DNA of 64,000 bases from Rhodobacteraceae bacterium HLUCCA08 (GCA_001314655.1 LJSF01000016.1:281131-345130), one strand, 5' to 3'; positions 17,347 through 26,217 are shown, counted from the first letter of the stretch. Numbers and translations are program-made. The notes: generated from the letters alone by a model not told the origin.

Positions 17347-18710
17347 CAGACAGACCACCCGCCGCAATCCGCGACGCGGCGGTTGCCGCCCATCGTGCCG
17401 GCAAGCTGGATAAGGCGCGGACGCTTTACGTCCGCTACCTGACGGCGCGGCCGGATGATGCGGGAATCCTGTCGAATCTGGGCGCCTTGTTTCGCCAGGC
17501 GCGGCAATACGACATGGCGCGGCGGATCCAGGCGCGGGCCTATGCGATGGATCCGGAGGCGCCGGGCATCCGCAACAATTACGCCAATATCCTGTCGGAT
17601 GTGGGCGCTTACGACCGCTCGATCGAGCTGCGCCGGATCATCCTGGCGCAGAACCCGGATGATGCGATGCAGGAGGCGATGATCGGCCGCTGCCTGCGCG
17701 GCATGGGCCGCTATGACGACGCGATCGCCCATCTGGAGGCTGCCCGCACCCGGCATCCGGAGGAAAGCGAGATTCCGCTGCAACTGGCCTTTGCCCAGCT
17801 GGCCGCCGGTCATTATGGCCCCGCCTTTCGCAACTATGCCGCGCGCTGGCAGTCCGAGGAACTCACACCCAAGGACCTGCCGTTCCCCAAATGGGACGAA
17901 GGGACAGAGATCGCCGGAAAGACCGTGCTGGTGGTGCCCGAACAGGGCTTTGGCGACGCGATCCTGTTCGCGCGCTTTTTCCCCGAGCTGGAAAAACGCG
18001 GGGCCCGGGTGCTGTATCTGACGGAAAAGCCGCTTGCCCGGCTGTTCGACGGGATCGCCGGCACCGACTGGGTCGGCACCGCCCTGCCGCGCGACGCGCC
18101 GGTCGATTGCTGGATGAACCTGATGGACATGCCGCTGCTGGTCTATGGCCCAAACGAAGACGGCACGCCACCGCCGCCCGCCGCCTTGACCATTCCGCAG
18201 GACAGCCGTGACCGCGCCGAACGGATCGTTGCGCCCTGGGCCGACACCTTCAGGATCGGCGTGGTCTGGTCGGGTTCGGCCACCTACAAGGGCAATGGCT
18301 TCCGCTCTTTCTCGCACCGCGACCTGCTGCCCTTGACGGATATCCCGGGGGTGCAGCTGTTTTCGCTCTACAAGGGGCCGTATCTGGAGGCGTTCAATGC
18401 CGACGGGGCCGGGGCCGTCATCATCGACACCGCCTCGACCGACCGCGATTTCGCCGATTGCGCCGCGACCATGGCGCGGATGGACCTGGTGATCACCTCC
18501 GATACGGTCAGCGCCCATATCGCAGGGTCGATGGGGATCCCGGTCTGGACCGTGCTGCACTGGGATGCCTTCTGGGTCTGGCGTCACAAGGGTGAAACGA
18601 CAGACTGGTATCCCGGCATGCGCCTGTTCCGGCAGCATCGGCCGCTGGACTGGACCGGGGTGATGGACGATGTGCAGACGGCGCTGCGAACCCATCTGGA
18701 AGGTGTGTGA
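17343..18710 (+). CDS. TPR protein with GT9/GT41-like glycosyltransferase domain
   Basis: A 455-residue protein. Residues about 1-185 are four to five TPR units (AHRAGKLDKARTLYVRYL, NLGALFRQARQYDMARR, GRCLRGMGRYDDAIAHLEAA). Residues about 195-450 are a GT-B domain: VLVVPEQGFGDAILFARFFP, IGVVWSGSATYKGN, RSFSHRDLLPL, and DLVITSDTVSAHIAGSMGIP, the donor-binding end typical of GT9. The layout resembles Caulobacter FlmG, a soluble TPR enzyme that glycosylates flagellin. It starts on ATG overlapping the previous stop and ends directly against the next gene's ATG. Flagellin as target is inferred from the architecture and the adjoining motB/flgE cluster. Confidence 0.83.
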   Translation: MTDRPPAAIRDAAVAAHRAGKLDKARTLYVRYLTARPDDAGILSNLGALFRQARQYDMARRIQARAYAMDPEAPGIRNNYANILSDVGAYDRSIELRRIILAQNPDDAMQEAMIGRCLRGMGRYDDAIAHLEAARTRHPEESEIPLQLAFAQLAAGHYGPAFRNYAARWQSEELTPKDLPFPKWDEGTEIAGKTVLVVPEQGFGDAILFARFFPELEKRGARVLYLTEKPLARLFDGIAGTDWVGTALPRDAPVDCWMNLMDMPLLVYGPNEDGTPPPPAALTIPQDSRDRAERIVAPWADTFRIGVVWSGSATYKGNGFRSFSHRDLLPLTDIPGVQLFSLYKGPYLEAFNADGAGAVIIDTASTDRDFADCAATMARMDLVITSDTVSAHIAGSMGIPVWTVLHWDAFWVWRHKGETTDWYPGMRLFRQHRPLDWTGVMDDVQTALRTHLEGV

Positions 18711-19112
18711 ATGGACGATATCCTGGTGCCCACGTCGCCGGGCGAGCTGATCGACAAGCTGACGATCCTGCGCCTCAAGGAAGAGCGGATCGACGATCCG
18801 GCCAAGCTGGCCAATGTGCGGCGGGAACGGGCCGTGCTGCAGGCCACGGCCGACACCCATCTGCCCGACACGCCCGATCTGGCGTCGTTGTCGCAGGAGC
18901 TTTATCGGATCAACGCCGAGCTTTGGCAGATCGAGGACGATATCCGCGATTGCGAGGCGCGCAAGGACTTCGGCAAGGCGTTCATCCGCCTGGCCCGTGC
19001 CGTCTATCTGACCAATGATCGCCGCGCCGCGGTGAAAAAGCGGATCAATCTGGCGCTGGGTTCGGCCCTGGTCGAGGAAAAATCCTATACCGATCACGGG
19101 GTGCGCCGATGA
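18711..19112 (+). CDS. DUF6165 family protein
   Basis: A 133-residue, charged, helical, soluble protein. The N-terminal VPTSPGELIDKLTILRLKEE, DDPAKLANVRRE and ELYRINAELWQIEDDIRDCE match what I recall of DUF6165, a small family found next to glycosyltransferases. ATG 18711 follows the previous stop without a gap, and the stop overlaps the methyltransferase ATG (19109-19112), so it is expressed as the middle gene of a tight operon. No catalytic residues can be named; it may be an accessory or scaffold protein for the TPR-glycosyltransferase (inference). Confidence 0.75.
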   Translation: MDDILVPTSPGELIDKLTILRLKEERIDDPAKLANVRRERAVLQATADTHLPDTPDLASLSQELYRINAELWQIEDDIRDCEARKDFGKAFIRLARAVYLTNDRRAAVKKRINLALGSALVEEKSYTDHGVRR

Positions 19113-19873
19113 CCGATCGCCTGGCCGAAGCGCGCCGCCTGCTGGCCGAAGAGGAGCGCGCCCTGGCCGCCGCCCTTCGGGGCGAGCGCAGCCGCAAGCG
19201 CGGGGCCCTGAACCGCCGCCTGCACGAGGTTCGGCAGGCCTTGTCGCCGGCCTATGCCTATACGTCGCAGGCCGGGCAGGATTTCGTCGTCGACAGGATC
19301 TTTGACGGGGTCCGCGACCTGACCTTTGCCGATATCGGCGGCTATGACGGCCTGACCGGGTCGAACACCCTGTTTCTGGAGGAACGCCGGGGCTGGACCG
19401 GGATCCTTGTCGAACCGGTCGCGCGGCAAATCGCCAAGGCGCGCGACCTGCGTTTCTGTCCCTGTATCCAGTGCGCCGTGGCCCCCCGCGACGGCGAGGC
19501 CGAGTTCATCGAAATCCGCGACGGCTACACCCAGATGAGCGGGCTGAAGGACCTCTATGACCCGGGCATCCTGACCGAAGTCCGCGCCCATGACCGCCAC
19601 GACGAGGCCGTCACCCGGGTCGAAACCCGCACCCTGTCGCGCATCCTGACCGAGGCCGGCCTGCCCGACCCGCATTTCGTCTCGCTCGATATCGAGGGCG
19701 GAGAGCTGGAGGTTCTGGCGAATTTCCCCTTCGATCAGCACGAAGTCCAGGTCTGGGCGATCGAGAACAACACCGCGGACACGCGCCTGCGCGGGGTCAT
19801 GGAATCGGTCGGATACGACCTGGTGGAGTTCTGCGGCCCGGACGAGATCTATCGCCTGCGCGACGCAAACTAG
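19109..19873 (+). CDS. FkbM family methyltransferase
   Basis: A 254-residue SAM-dependent methyltransferase. A charged helical leader (residues 1-45) precedes YTSQAGQDFVVDRIFD, then the SAM-binding loop FADIGGYDGLTGSNTLFLEE, GILVEPVARQ with the acidic ribose-binding residue, VETRTLSRILTEAG, and FVSLDIEGGELEVLANFPF, the FkbM signature. Members O-methylate sugars or other small acceptors. It is the last gene of the four-gene coupled operon and lies 80 bases before motB, with a CtrA-like site between them. It could methylate the sugar added by the upstream glycosyltransferase (inference). Confidence 0.88.
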   Translation: MTDRLAEARRLLAEEERALAAALRGERSRKRGALNRRLHEVRQALSPAYAYTSQAGQDFVVDRIFDGVRDLTFADIGGYDGLTGSNTLFLEERRGWTGILVEPVARQIAKARDLRFCPCIQCAVAPRDGEAEFIEIRDGYTQMSGLKDLYDPGILTEVRAHDRHDEAVTRVETRTLSRILTEAGLPDPHFVSLDIEGGELEVLANFPFDQHEVQVWAIENNTADTRLRGVMESVGYDLVEFCGPDEIYRLRDAN

Positions 19874-19888
19874 CTGCAATTCGATCTG

Positions 19889-19903
19889 TTAGCGCAGGTT
19901 TAA
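19889..19903 (+). promoter_or_regulatory. CtrA-like site upstream of motB
   Basis: TTAG (19889-19892), seven bases, TTAA (19900-19903), read on the coding strand and ending 49 bases before the motB ATG. The canonical CtrA site is TTAA-N7-TTAA, so seven of eight half-site bases match with exact spacing. Confidence 0.6.
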
Positions 19904-19952
19904 GACCGGCCCGTCATGGTGTCCGACGGGGGCCCAATGGTGGGTGTGGAAC

Positions 19953-20795
19953 ATGAGTACCGGATCAAACGCTCCGGTCATCATCAAGCGCAAGAAGGTC
20001 GTGGCCGGCGGTGGCCACCACGGCGGGGCGTGGAAGGTGGCCTATGCGGACTTCGTGACCGCCATGATGGCGTTCTTCCTGCTCATGTGGCTGCTCAACG
20101 CAACCACCGAGCAGCAGCGCAAGGGCATTGCCGATTATTTCGCGCCGACCGTCGCGGTGAACCGCATTTCCGGCGGTGGCGACGGCATGTTCGGCGGCGA
20201 CAGTGTCTTTACCGATGAATCGCTCGTGCAGGCCGGCACCGGGGGTGTCCTGGTCACATCCGGCAATGCCGGGATCGATGTCGGCGATACCGAACTGACC
20301 GAAGTCGAAGCCCAGCGCGCCACCGAAACCCGCGCCCTCGAAGAGGTCGAGGCGGTGCTGCTGGGTCGGGGCGGCGAAAGCTTTCTGTCCGACGCGACCC
20401 TCCAGCACGTGGTCACGCGTCTGACCGACGAGGGCCTCATCATCGAGATCTTCGCGCTGGAGGACGCCCCGATCTTCGAACCGCACACGGCCGAGCCGAT
20501 GCCCGTTCTGGAAGATATCGCCACGGTCCTGGCCCGGTCCTTTGCCCTGGTCGAGAATCCGGTGGCGATCGACGCGCATGTCCGCGCCCGCCCGATCGTC
20601 GTCGCCGATCATCCGGTCTGGGAAATCTCCGCGGACCGCGCCGAGGCGGTGCGCCGGATCATGGAACAGGCCGGCTTTCCCGCGGCGCGCACCCAGCGCC
20701 TGACCGGTCATGCGGATAAAGAGCCGGCCATCGAAGACGTGCTGTCGGCCAGAAACGATAGACTTGAAATCATTCTCCTCAGGAGCCCGCAATGA
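19953..20795 (+). CDS. motB: Flagellar motor protein MotB
   Basis: A 280-residue stator subunit anchored to peptidoglycan. The N-terminus has a basic segment, then one membrane helix AWKVAYADFVTAMMAFFLLM with the proton-binding Asp at residue 33. The periplasmic C-terminal half is OmpA/MotB-like: WEISADRAEAVRRIMEQAGF, a GHADKEP turn and RNDRLEIILL. ATG 19953 was preferred to a GTG at 19944 because it gives the standard N-terminus. It is separated from motA by 10 kb, unlike enteric motAB. A CtrA-like site lies just upstream. Confidence 0.94.
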   Translation: MSTGSNAPVIIKRKKVVAGGGHHGGAWKVAYADFVTAMMAFFLLMWLLNATTEQQRKGIADYFAPTVAVNRISGGGDGMFGGDSVFTDESLVQAGTGGVLVTSGNAGIDVGDTELTEVEAQRATETRALEEVEAVLLGRGGESFLSDATLQHVVTRLTDEGLIIEIFALEDAPIFEPHTAEPMPVLEDIATVLARSFALVENPVAIDAHVRARPIVVADHPVWEISADRAEAVRRIMEQAGFPAARTQRLTGHADKEPAIEDVLSARNDRLEIILLRSPQ

Positions 20796-20823
20796 GCGCC
20801 GGAGTTCTGCCGCATTTTATCTG

Positions 20824-20838
20824 TTAGCCGGTCCTTAA
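20824..20838 (+). promoter_or_regulatory. CtrA-like site upstream of flgE
   Basis: TTAG (20824-20827), seven bases, TTAA (20835-20838) on the coding strand, 64 bases before the flgE ATG. It has the same arrangement as the motB site. Another TTAG follows at 20850-20853. Confidence 0.62.
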
Positions 20839-20902
20839 GGCTGGGTGGCTTAGGGCTTGGGGGATCCTGTCCGTCAGCCCTTGTCGCAGAAAGGCCAAGC
20901 TC

Positions 20903-22207
20903 ATGACGATTTCCTCTTCGTTGAATGCCGGTGTCGCGGGCCTCAGTGCCAATGCCAACCGGTTGGCGACGATTTCCGACAACATCGCCAACTCGGCGAC
21001 CTATGGCTACAAGCGCGCCGTCACCGATTTCCACTCCATGGTCATCAGCCAGGGCGAGGGTTCGTATTCCGCCGGCGGCGTGCGCACCACCACGCAACGC
21101 CTGATCGACGAACGCGGCCCCCTTGTGACAACCGACAATTCCACCGATGTCGCCGTGCGCGGCCGTGGCATGATCCCGGTGACCGAGGCGTCCTCGATCG
21201 ACGCCGATGCAGGCTCGCCGTTGCTGCTGGCAACGACCGGGTCGTTCCGCACCGATCGCGAAGGATATCTGACCACCACCAGCGGCCTTGTCCTGATGGG
21301 CTGGCCGGCCAATTCCGACGGCACCATCCCGCCCTTCCCGCGCGATACGATCGAAGGGCTGGAACCGATCCGGCTGAACACCACCGTGTTTTCGGGCAGC
21401 CCCACGACCCAGCTGGACCTCGCGTTGAACCTGCCGGCGACGGCGACCGACGTGACCTCGCCCGATGCCGGCGAGGTGATCGAGACCACGGTCGAATATT
21501 ACGACAACCTGGGCAAGGCGGAGCGGTTGTCGATCTCTTACGTGCCGACCGTTCCGGCGGCGGGCTCGTCCAACGAATGGACCATGATCATCGAGGACAG
21601 CGCGTCGGGCGGCGCCGTCGTCGGCGAATACACCCTGACCTTCGACGACACCCGCGCGCTGGGCGGTTCCATGCAATCCGTCGCGGCCGTCAGCGGCGGC
21701 GCCTATGATCCGGCGACCGGCAGCTTCTCGGTCAACGTCGCCGGCGGACCGGTCGAAATCACGATCGGCGAACTGGGCTCGGCCAACGGCATCACCCAGT
21801 TGTCGGGCGCCTATTCCCCCGGGGCGATTTCCCGCGACGGTTCTCCGATCGGCAACATGACCTCGGTCGAAATCGACGCCAACGGCTATGTCCATGCCTA
21901 TGCCGACAACGGGATCAGCCGGGTCATCTACCAGGTGCCCCTGGTCGATGTTCCCAACCCCAACGCATTGTTGACCAAGGATCACCAGAGCTACCAGGTC
22001 ACGCCCGACAGCGGCCAGTTCCTGCTGTGGGATGCCGGCGACGGCCCGACCGGCGACATCCTGGGTTACGCGCGCGAGGAATCGGCCACCGACGTGGCCG
22101 GCGAACTGACCGACCTGATCCAGACCCAGCGCGCCTATTCGTCGAACGCCAAGGTCATCCAGACCGTCGACGAGATGCTGCAGGAAACCACCAACATCAA
22201 GCGGTAG
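20903..22207 (+). CDS. flgE: Flagellar hook protein FlgE
   Basis: A 434-residue subunit of the flagellar hook, exported by the flagellar type III system. The N-terminal rod/hook motif LATISDNIANSATYGYKRA (about residues 20-38) and C-terminal LTDLIQTQRAYSSNAKVIQT with DEMLQETTNIKR are diagnostic, and the middle (about 75-370) is the variable hook domain. There is no signal peptide, as expected. ATG 20903 lies in a 107-base gap after motB that also holds a CtrA-like site, so this likely heads the flgE-flgK-flgL-flgI operon. Confidence 0.95.
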   Translation: MTISSSLNAGVAGLSANANRLATISDNIANSATYGYKRAVTDFHSMVISQGEGSYSAGGVRTTTQRLIDERGPLVTTDNSTDVAVRGRGMIPVTEASSIDADAGSPLLLATTGSFRTDREGYLTTTSGLVLMGWPANSDGTIPPFPRDTIEGLEPIRLNTTVFSGSPTTQLDLALNLPATATDVTSPDAGEVIETTVEYYDNLGKAERLSISYVPTVPAAGSSNEWTMIIEDSASGGAVVGEYTLTFDDTRALGGSMQSVAAVSGGAYDPATGSFSVNVAGGPVEITIGELGSANGITQLSGAYSPGAISRDGSPIGNMTSVEIDANGYVHAYADNGISRVIYQVPLVDVPNPNALLTKDHQSYQVTPDSGQFLLWDAGDGPTGDILGYAREESATDVAGELTDLIQTQRAYSSNAKVIQTVDEMLQETTNIKR

Positions 22208-22241
22208 CGCCTAGGCCGCCGCCAACCGACCGGAGTCCGAC

Positions 22242-23690
22242 ATGACCATCTCCAACGCGCTTTCCAACGCCCTGAGCGGCCTCAGTGCCCAGGGCCGGAT
22301 GACCGAGGTCGTCTCGTCCAACCTCGCCAACGCCCTGACCGACGGCTACGCCCGCCGCGAGCTGGAGCTGAGCGCGCAATCGATCGGCGGACGCGGCGCC
22401 GGGGTCAAGGTGCTTGGGGTCGAACGGCGGCTCGACCCGGGCATCCTGACCGAGCGCCGGCTGGCGGATTCGGAACTGTCGAACCATACGGCCATGACCG
22501 AGGGGCTGAAACGGATCGAACAGGTGATCGGCGCGGCCGGAACGCCCGGGTCCCTGTCCGATCGCGTCGCCCGGCTGGAAGAGGCGTTGACCGACGCCGC
22601 CGCGGACCCGGCCAGCGATTCGCGCCTGTCCATGGTGCAGCGCCGGTTGGGCGAACTGGCCGGCACGGTGAACGAAGCCGGCGCCGACATACAGGCCCTG
22701 CGCTTCGACACCGATGCCCAGATCGCCTCCCGGGTCGATGATCTGAACACCGCCCTGGCCCAGGTCGAGCGGCTGAATGGCGACATCACCCGCGCCCGTT
22801 CGATCGGCCATGACGCGACCGGGCTGATGGACCAGCGCCAGGTCGTCGTCGACCGGATCGCGCAGATCGTTCCGGTCCGCAGCATCCTGCGCGAGGGGGA
22901 TCGCGTCGCGCTGATGACACCGTCGGGCCAGATGTTGCTGGACGGGCCGGCGCCCGAGATCGGGTTCACCCATGTCACGGCCATGGTCCCGGAAATGACC
23001 CTGGCTTCCGGCGGTTTGTCCGGGCTCAGCATCAATGGCGAGCCGATAACCGCCCCTGACGGGATCGGCAAACTCGCGGGCGGTAGCCTGTCGGCGGCGT
23101 TTGCCATGCGGGATGAGACATTGGTGCAGGTTCAGGCCGATCTCGATTCCTTCGCCGCCAACCTCGTCGCGCGCTTCGAGCAGCCGTCGGCCGATGCCAC
23201 GCTGACCCCGGGCGATCCGGGGCTGTTCACCGATGACGGCAATCCGCTCGATCCGCTCGACACCGTCGGCCTGGCGCAACGTCTGTCGGTGAACGCCTTG
23301 GTCGATCCGGTCGCCGGTGGCGCGCTCTGGCGGCTGCGCGACGGGCTTGGTGCCGGCTCCCAGGGTCCGGTCGGCGACGCGAGCCAGTTGCTCGCCTCGC
23401 GCGGCGCCTTGGTCACGCTGACCCCGCTCACCCCCGGCGGATCGCCAAGCAGCCTGGCCGGCCATGCTGCTGCGATCACCTCTTCGATCGGCGCGCGCCG
23501 GGTCGAGTCCGAGGACGAGATGGCCTTCGCCTCCGCACGCCAGACCAGCCTGCGCGATGCCGAGGCGGCGCGTGGCGTCGATACCGACCACGAGCTGCAG
23601 ATGCTCATGCGGATCGAACAGGCCTATGCCGCGAATGCCAAGGTGGTCCAGACCGTCGACCAGCTGATCAACCTGCTGATGGAGCTTTGA
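22242..23690 (+). CDS. flgK: Flagellar hook-associated protein FlgK
   Basis: A 482-residue hook-filament junction protein (HAP1). The N-terminus reads NALSNALSGLSAQGRMTEVV then SSNLANALTDGYARRELEL, the axial-protein motif. ARVEEAL-like helices and DLNTALAQVERLNGDITRAR follow, and the C-terminal VDTDHELQMLMRIEQAYAAN then AKVVQTVDQLINLLMEL is typical. It is shorter than the roughly 550 residues of enteric FlgK but normal for this order. It lies 34 bases after flgE and three bases before flgL, in one operon. Confidence 0.93.
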   Translation: MTISNALSNALSGLSAQGRMTEVVSSNLANALTDGYARRELELSAQSIGGRGAGVKVLGVERRLDPGILTERRLADSELSNHTAMTEGLKRIEQVIGAAGTPGSLSDRVARLEEALTDAAADPASDSRLSMVQRRLGELAGTVNEAGADIQALRFDTDAQIASRVDDLNTALAQVERLNGDITRARSIGHDATGLMDQRQVVVDRIAQIVPVRSILREGDRVALMTPSGQMLLDGPAPEIGFTHVTAMVPEMTLASGGLSGLSINGEPITAPDGIGKLAGGSLSAAFAMRDETLVQVQADLDSFAANLVARFEQPSADATLTPGDPGLFTDDGNPLDPLDTVGLAQRLSVNALVDPVAGGALWRLRDGLGAGSQGPVGDASQLLASRGALVTLTPLTPGGSPSSLAGHAAAITSSIGARRVESEDEMAFASARQTSLRDAEAARGVDTDHELQMLMRIEQAYAANAKVVQTVDQLINLLMEL

Positions 23691-23693
23691 GCC

Positions 23694-24701
23694 ATGACCC
23701 TGTCCAGCATCGGCGACATGCGCCAGCACCTGGCGATGACGCGCAACACCACGCAGCTCAAGATCCGGATGAACACCCTGACGGACGCCCTGTCCAGCGG
23801 CGAGATCCGCGACAAGGTCCGCGCGATGGGAGGAGAGACGGCACGGCTCGACGACATCGACCGGCACCTCAAACTCGCCGACTCCCATCTGCGCGCAACG
23901 GTCGGCACCGCCCAGAAGCTCGGCATGACCCAGCAGGTCCTGGGAAGTGTCGACGATATCCGCAACACCTTGACCCAGGCATTCCTGCCGGTCAGCGCCA
24001 CCTCGACCGATGTCGAACGCGCGGCCGCCGCATCGCGCGCCCGGGTTTCGGTCGGGTCGATCCTGAGCCAGCTCAACAGCCGCTATGGCGATGAAACCCT
24101 GCTGGCGGGCAATGCCACCGACCGGGCCGCGGTCGCCGACGAGGCGACGTTGATGGCCGATATCGGCGCCGCCCTGGCCGGTGCCGTCACTGCCCAGGAC
24201 GTGATCGACACAATCGATGCCTATTTCGACACTCCGGGTGGCGGGTTCGAAACCAACATCTATACGGGCGATACCGGTGGCCCGGTGGAGCGGCCCATCG
24301 GGTTGAACGAGACCGTGCGCATCGATGCACGCGCCGATGATCCATCGCTCCGCTCGATTCTGGGCGCGACGGTGATGGCCGCGGTTGTCGACGCTGGCTA
24401 TGTCGCCCTGTCCGGTGAGGAAGAGTCGCGCCTGATCCGCGAGGCCGGGACCCGGATGTTGACCGCCGCCAAGCCGCTCGCCGATATGCGCGGCCGCCTG
24501 GCCGGCGCCGAACAATTGGTCGAAGAGGCCCGTGTGCGCGCCCAGGCCAGCGAGGCGGCGTTCACCATCGCCCGCAACGAGCTTGTCGCCGCCGATCCCC
24601 ACGAGACCGCGACCGAGTTGCAGGCGGTGCAAACGCAACTGGAAACCCATTACGTGTTGACCGCGCGGCTCGCCCGGCTGTCCCTGACGGAGTATATCTG
24701 A
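23694..24701 (+). CDS. flgL: Flagellar hook-associated protein FlgL
   Basis: A 335-residue second hook-filament junction protein (HAP3), flagellin-like. The N-terminal helix MTLSSIGDMRQHLAMTRNTT followed by QLKIRMNTLTDALSSGEI, the DDIDRHLKLADSHLRATVGT helix, and the C-terminal EEARVRAQASEAAFTIARNE with ELQAVQTQLETHYVLTARLA match the coiled-coil D0/D1 ends of HAP3. It is weakly conserved, so the call also rests on its place after flgK. ATG 23694 lies three bases after the flgK stop, and flgI starts two bases after it. Confidence 0.88.
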   Translation: MTLSSIGDMRQHLAMTRNTTQLKIRMNTLTDALSSGEIRDKVRAMGGETARLDDIDRHLKLADSHLRATVGTAQKLGMTQQVLGSVDDIRNTLTQAFLPVSATSTDVERAAAASRARVSVGSILSQLNSRYGDETLLAGNATDRAAVADEATLMADIGAALAGAVTAQDVIDTIDAYFDTPGGGFETNIYTGDTGGPVERPIGLNETVRIDARADDPSLRSILGATVMAAVVDAGYVALSGEEESRLIREAGTRMLTAAKPLADMRGRLAGAEQLVEEARVRAQASEAAFTIARNELVAADPHETATELQAVQTQLETHYVLTARLARLSLTEYI

Positions 24702-24702
24702 C

Positions 24703-25809
24703 ATGATCTCCCGCCTGCTCGCCGCCTTGTCCGCCCTGCTTCTGGCGATCATGCCGGCCTTTGCCGCACCTGTGCGGATCAAGGATCTGGTCGAATTCGA
24801 CGGTGTGCGCAGCAACGATCTGGTCGGCTACGGCCTTGTCGTCGGTCTGAACGGCACCGGCGACGGGCTGCGCAATTCGCCTTTCACCGAAGAGATCATG
24901 ACGAACATCCTCGAACGGCTTGGCGTCAACGTGACGGGCGAACAATTCCGCCCCAACAATGTCGCCGCGGTGCTGGTCACCGCCGAATTGCCCCCCTTTG
25001 CACGGGCCGGGTCGCGGATCGACGTCACCGTCTCGGCGATCGGCGATGCGGACAGCCTGCTGGGTGGTACACTGGTCATGACCCCGCTCAACGCCGCCGA
25101 TGGAGAGATCTACGCCGTTTCCCAGGGCACGGTGATCGCCGGTGGCGTATCGGCCGCGGGTGACGGGGCAGAGGTCGTCCAGGGCGTTCCGACCTCGGGG
25201 GTCATCCCGGCAGGTGCCACGGTCGAGCGAGAGGTCGCCTTCGATTTCACGTCGCTCGCCTCGATCCGGATGGCGTTGCGCTCGCCCGACTTCACCACCG
25301 CCGCGCGCATCGAAACCGCTGTGAACGAGGCTTTCGGCCGCCGCGTCGCGGTCATGCTCGACGCCGGGACGGTCCAGCTGGATATCGGCGCGACCGGTGC
25401 CCGCTCGCCGGCTCATGCGCTGGTGCAGGTGGAAAACGTGCTGGTCGAGCCCGAATTGCGGGCCCGTGTCGTGGTCGATCAGGCATCCGGGACCATCGTG
25501 ATGGGCGCCGATGTCCGGATCAGCCGGGTCGCCGTCAGCCAGGGCAACCTGACCCTGCGGATCGAGGAGGCGCCGCTGGTGGTGCAGCCCAACCCGTTTT
25601 CCGACGGTGAAACCATCGTCGTTCCGCGCACCAACGCCGCGATCGAGGAAGAGCCGGGTATCGGCCTGGCCGAAATCTCCTCGGGTGCCACGCTGTCCGA
25701 AGTGGTGGCCGGCCTGAATGCCCTGGGCGTCGCGCCGCGCGACATGATCGACATCCTCAAAAGCATCAAGGCCGCCGGGGCGCTGCACGCCGAATTCGTG
25801 GTCCGTTGA
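24703..25809 (+). CDS. flgI: Flagellar P-ring protein FlgI
   Basis: A 368-residue periplasmic P-ring protein. A signal peptide spans residues 1-21 (MISRLLAALSALLLAIMPAFA), followed by VRIKDLVEFDGVRSNDLVGY and GLVVGLNGTGDG, the family signature. NVAAVLVTAELPPFARAGSR, IDVTVSAIGDADSLLGGTLV, and C-terminal NALGVAPRDMIDILKSIKAA are all well conserved. Length is normal. It is the last gene of the plus-strand flgE-K-L-I unit. A 16-base palindrome and an unrelated VOC gene follow. Confidence 0.96.
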   Translation: MISRLLAALSALLLAIMPAFAAPVRIKDLVEFDGVRSNDLVGYGLVVGLNGTGDGLRNSPFTEEIMTNILERLGVNVTGEQFRPNNVAAVLVTAELPPFARAGSRIDVTVSAIGDADSLLGGTLVMTPLNAADGEIYAVSQGTVIAGGVSAAGDGAEVVQGVPTSGVIPAGATVEREVAFDFTSLASIRMALRSPDFTTAARIETAVNEAFGRRVAVMLDAGTVQLDIGATGARSPAHALVQVENVLVEPELRARVVVDQASGTIVMGADVRISRVAVSQGNLTLRIEEAPLVVQPNPFSDGETIVVPRTNAAIEEEPGIGLAEISSGATLSEVVAGLNALGVAPRDMIDILKSIKAAGALHAEFVVR

Positions 25810-25823
25810 TCGATTGCATTTCG

Positions 25824-25839
25824 GTATGCAATTGCATAC
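25824..25839. promoter_or_regulatory. 16-base perfect palindrome before the VOC gene
   Basis: GTATGCAATTGCATAC reads the same on both strands and ends nine bases before the ATG of the VOC-fold gene. It is AT-rich against a GC-rich background and looks like a dimeric repressor operator (GntR/MarR-like), or it could act through RNA structure near the start codon. No regulator gene is adjacent. Confidence 0.5.
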
Positions 25840-25848
25840 AATACCTGC

Positions 25849-26217
25849 ATGAAGATCACGGCCCTTGATCATGTTCAACGCGCCATGCCGGACACGGCCG
25901 ATGCACCTGCGCGGGCGCGCCGCTTCCATGGGCGGCTCCTGGGCCTGTCCGAAGTCCAGAAACCTGCGGCATTGGCCGGACGCGGCGGGCTCTGGTTCGA
26001 AACGGGGGCGCTTCGGCTTCACCTGGGGGTCGAAACTCCGTTCCGCCCCATGCGAAAGGCGCATCCCGGCCTGCAGGTCGACGACCTGGACCGGGCGGGC
26101 TGCCACCTCGACGACCATGGCGTGAAGGTGACGCCCGATTGCGACCTGCCGGGCAGCTGGCGCGTTCATGTCTTCGACCCCTTTGGCAACCGGATCGAGC
26201 TTTTGCAACGTCACTGA
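25849..26217 (+). CDS. VOC-fold (glyoxalase/bleomycin-resistance-like) protein
   Basis: A 122-residue single VOC domain: ALDHVQRAMP at the start, ARRFHGRLLGLSEVQKPAAL, GLWFETGALRLHLGVE, HPGLQVDDLDRAGCHLDDHG and HVFDPFGNRIELLQ. These supply the usual beta-alpha-beta-beta-beta repeats and the metal-ligand positions (His near residue 6, His near 56, terminal Glu). The family includes glyoxalases, dioxygenases and resistance proteins; the substrate is unknown. It has no flagellar role that I know of and sits between flgI and the convergent fliP, with a palindrome at its start, so it is probably a separately regulated insert. Confidence 0.85.
   Translation: MKITALDHVQRAMPDTADAPARARRFHGRLLGLSEVQKPAALAGRGGLWFETGALRLHLGVETPFRPMRKAHPGLQVDDLDRAGCHLDDHGVKVTPDCDLPGSWRVHVFDPFGNRIELLQRH

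Noticed and set aside
20824-20853. Possible sigma-54 promoter before flgE
   Set aside because: No GG-N10-GC element with correct bases (TGGCAC/TTGC) was found there; the CtrA-like repeat explains the AT-rich sequence better.
22197-24815. Minus-strand frame of 872 residues opposite flgK and flgL
   Set aside because: Same antisense composition; no motif; the plus-strand hook-associated genes are supported end to end.
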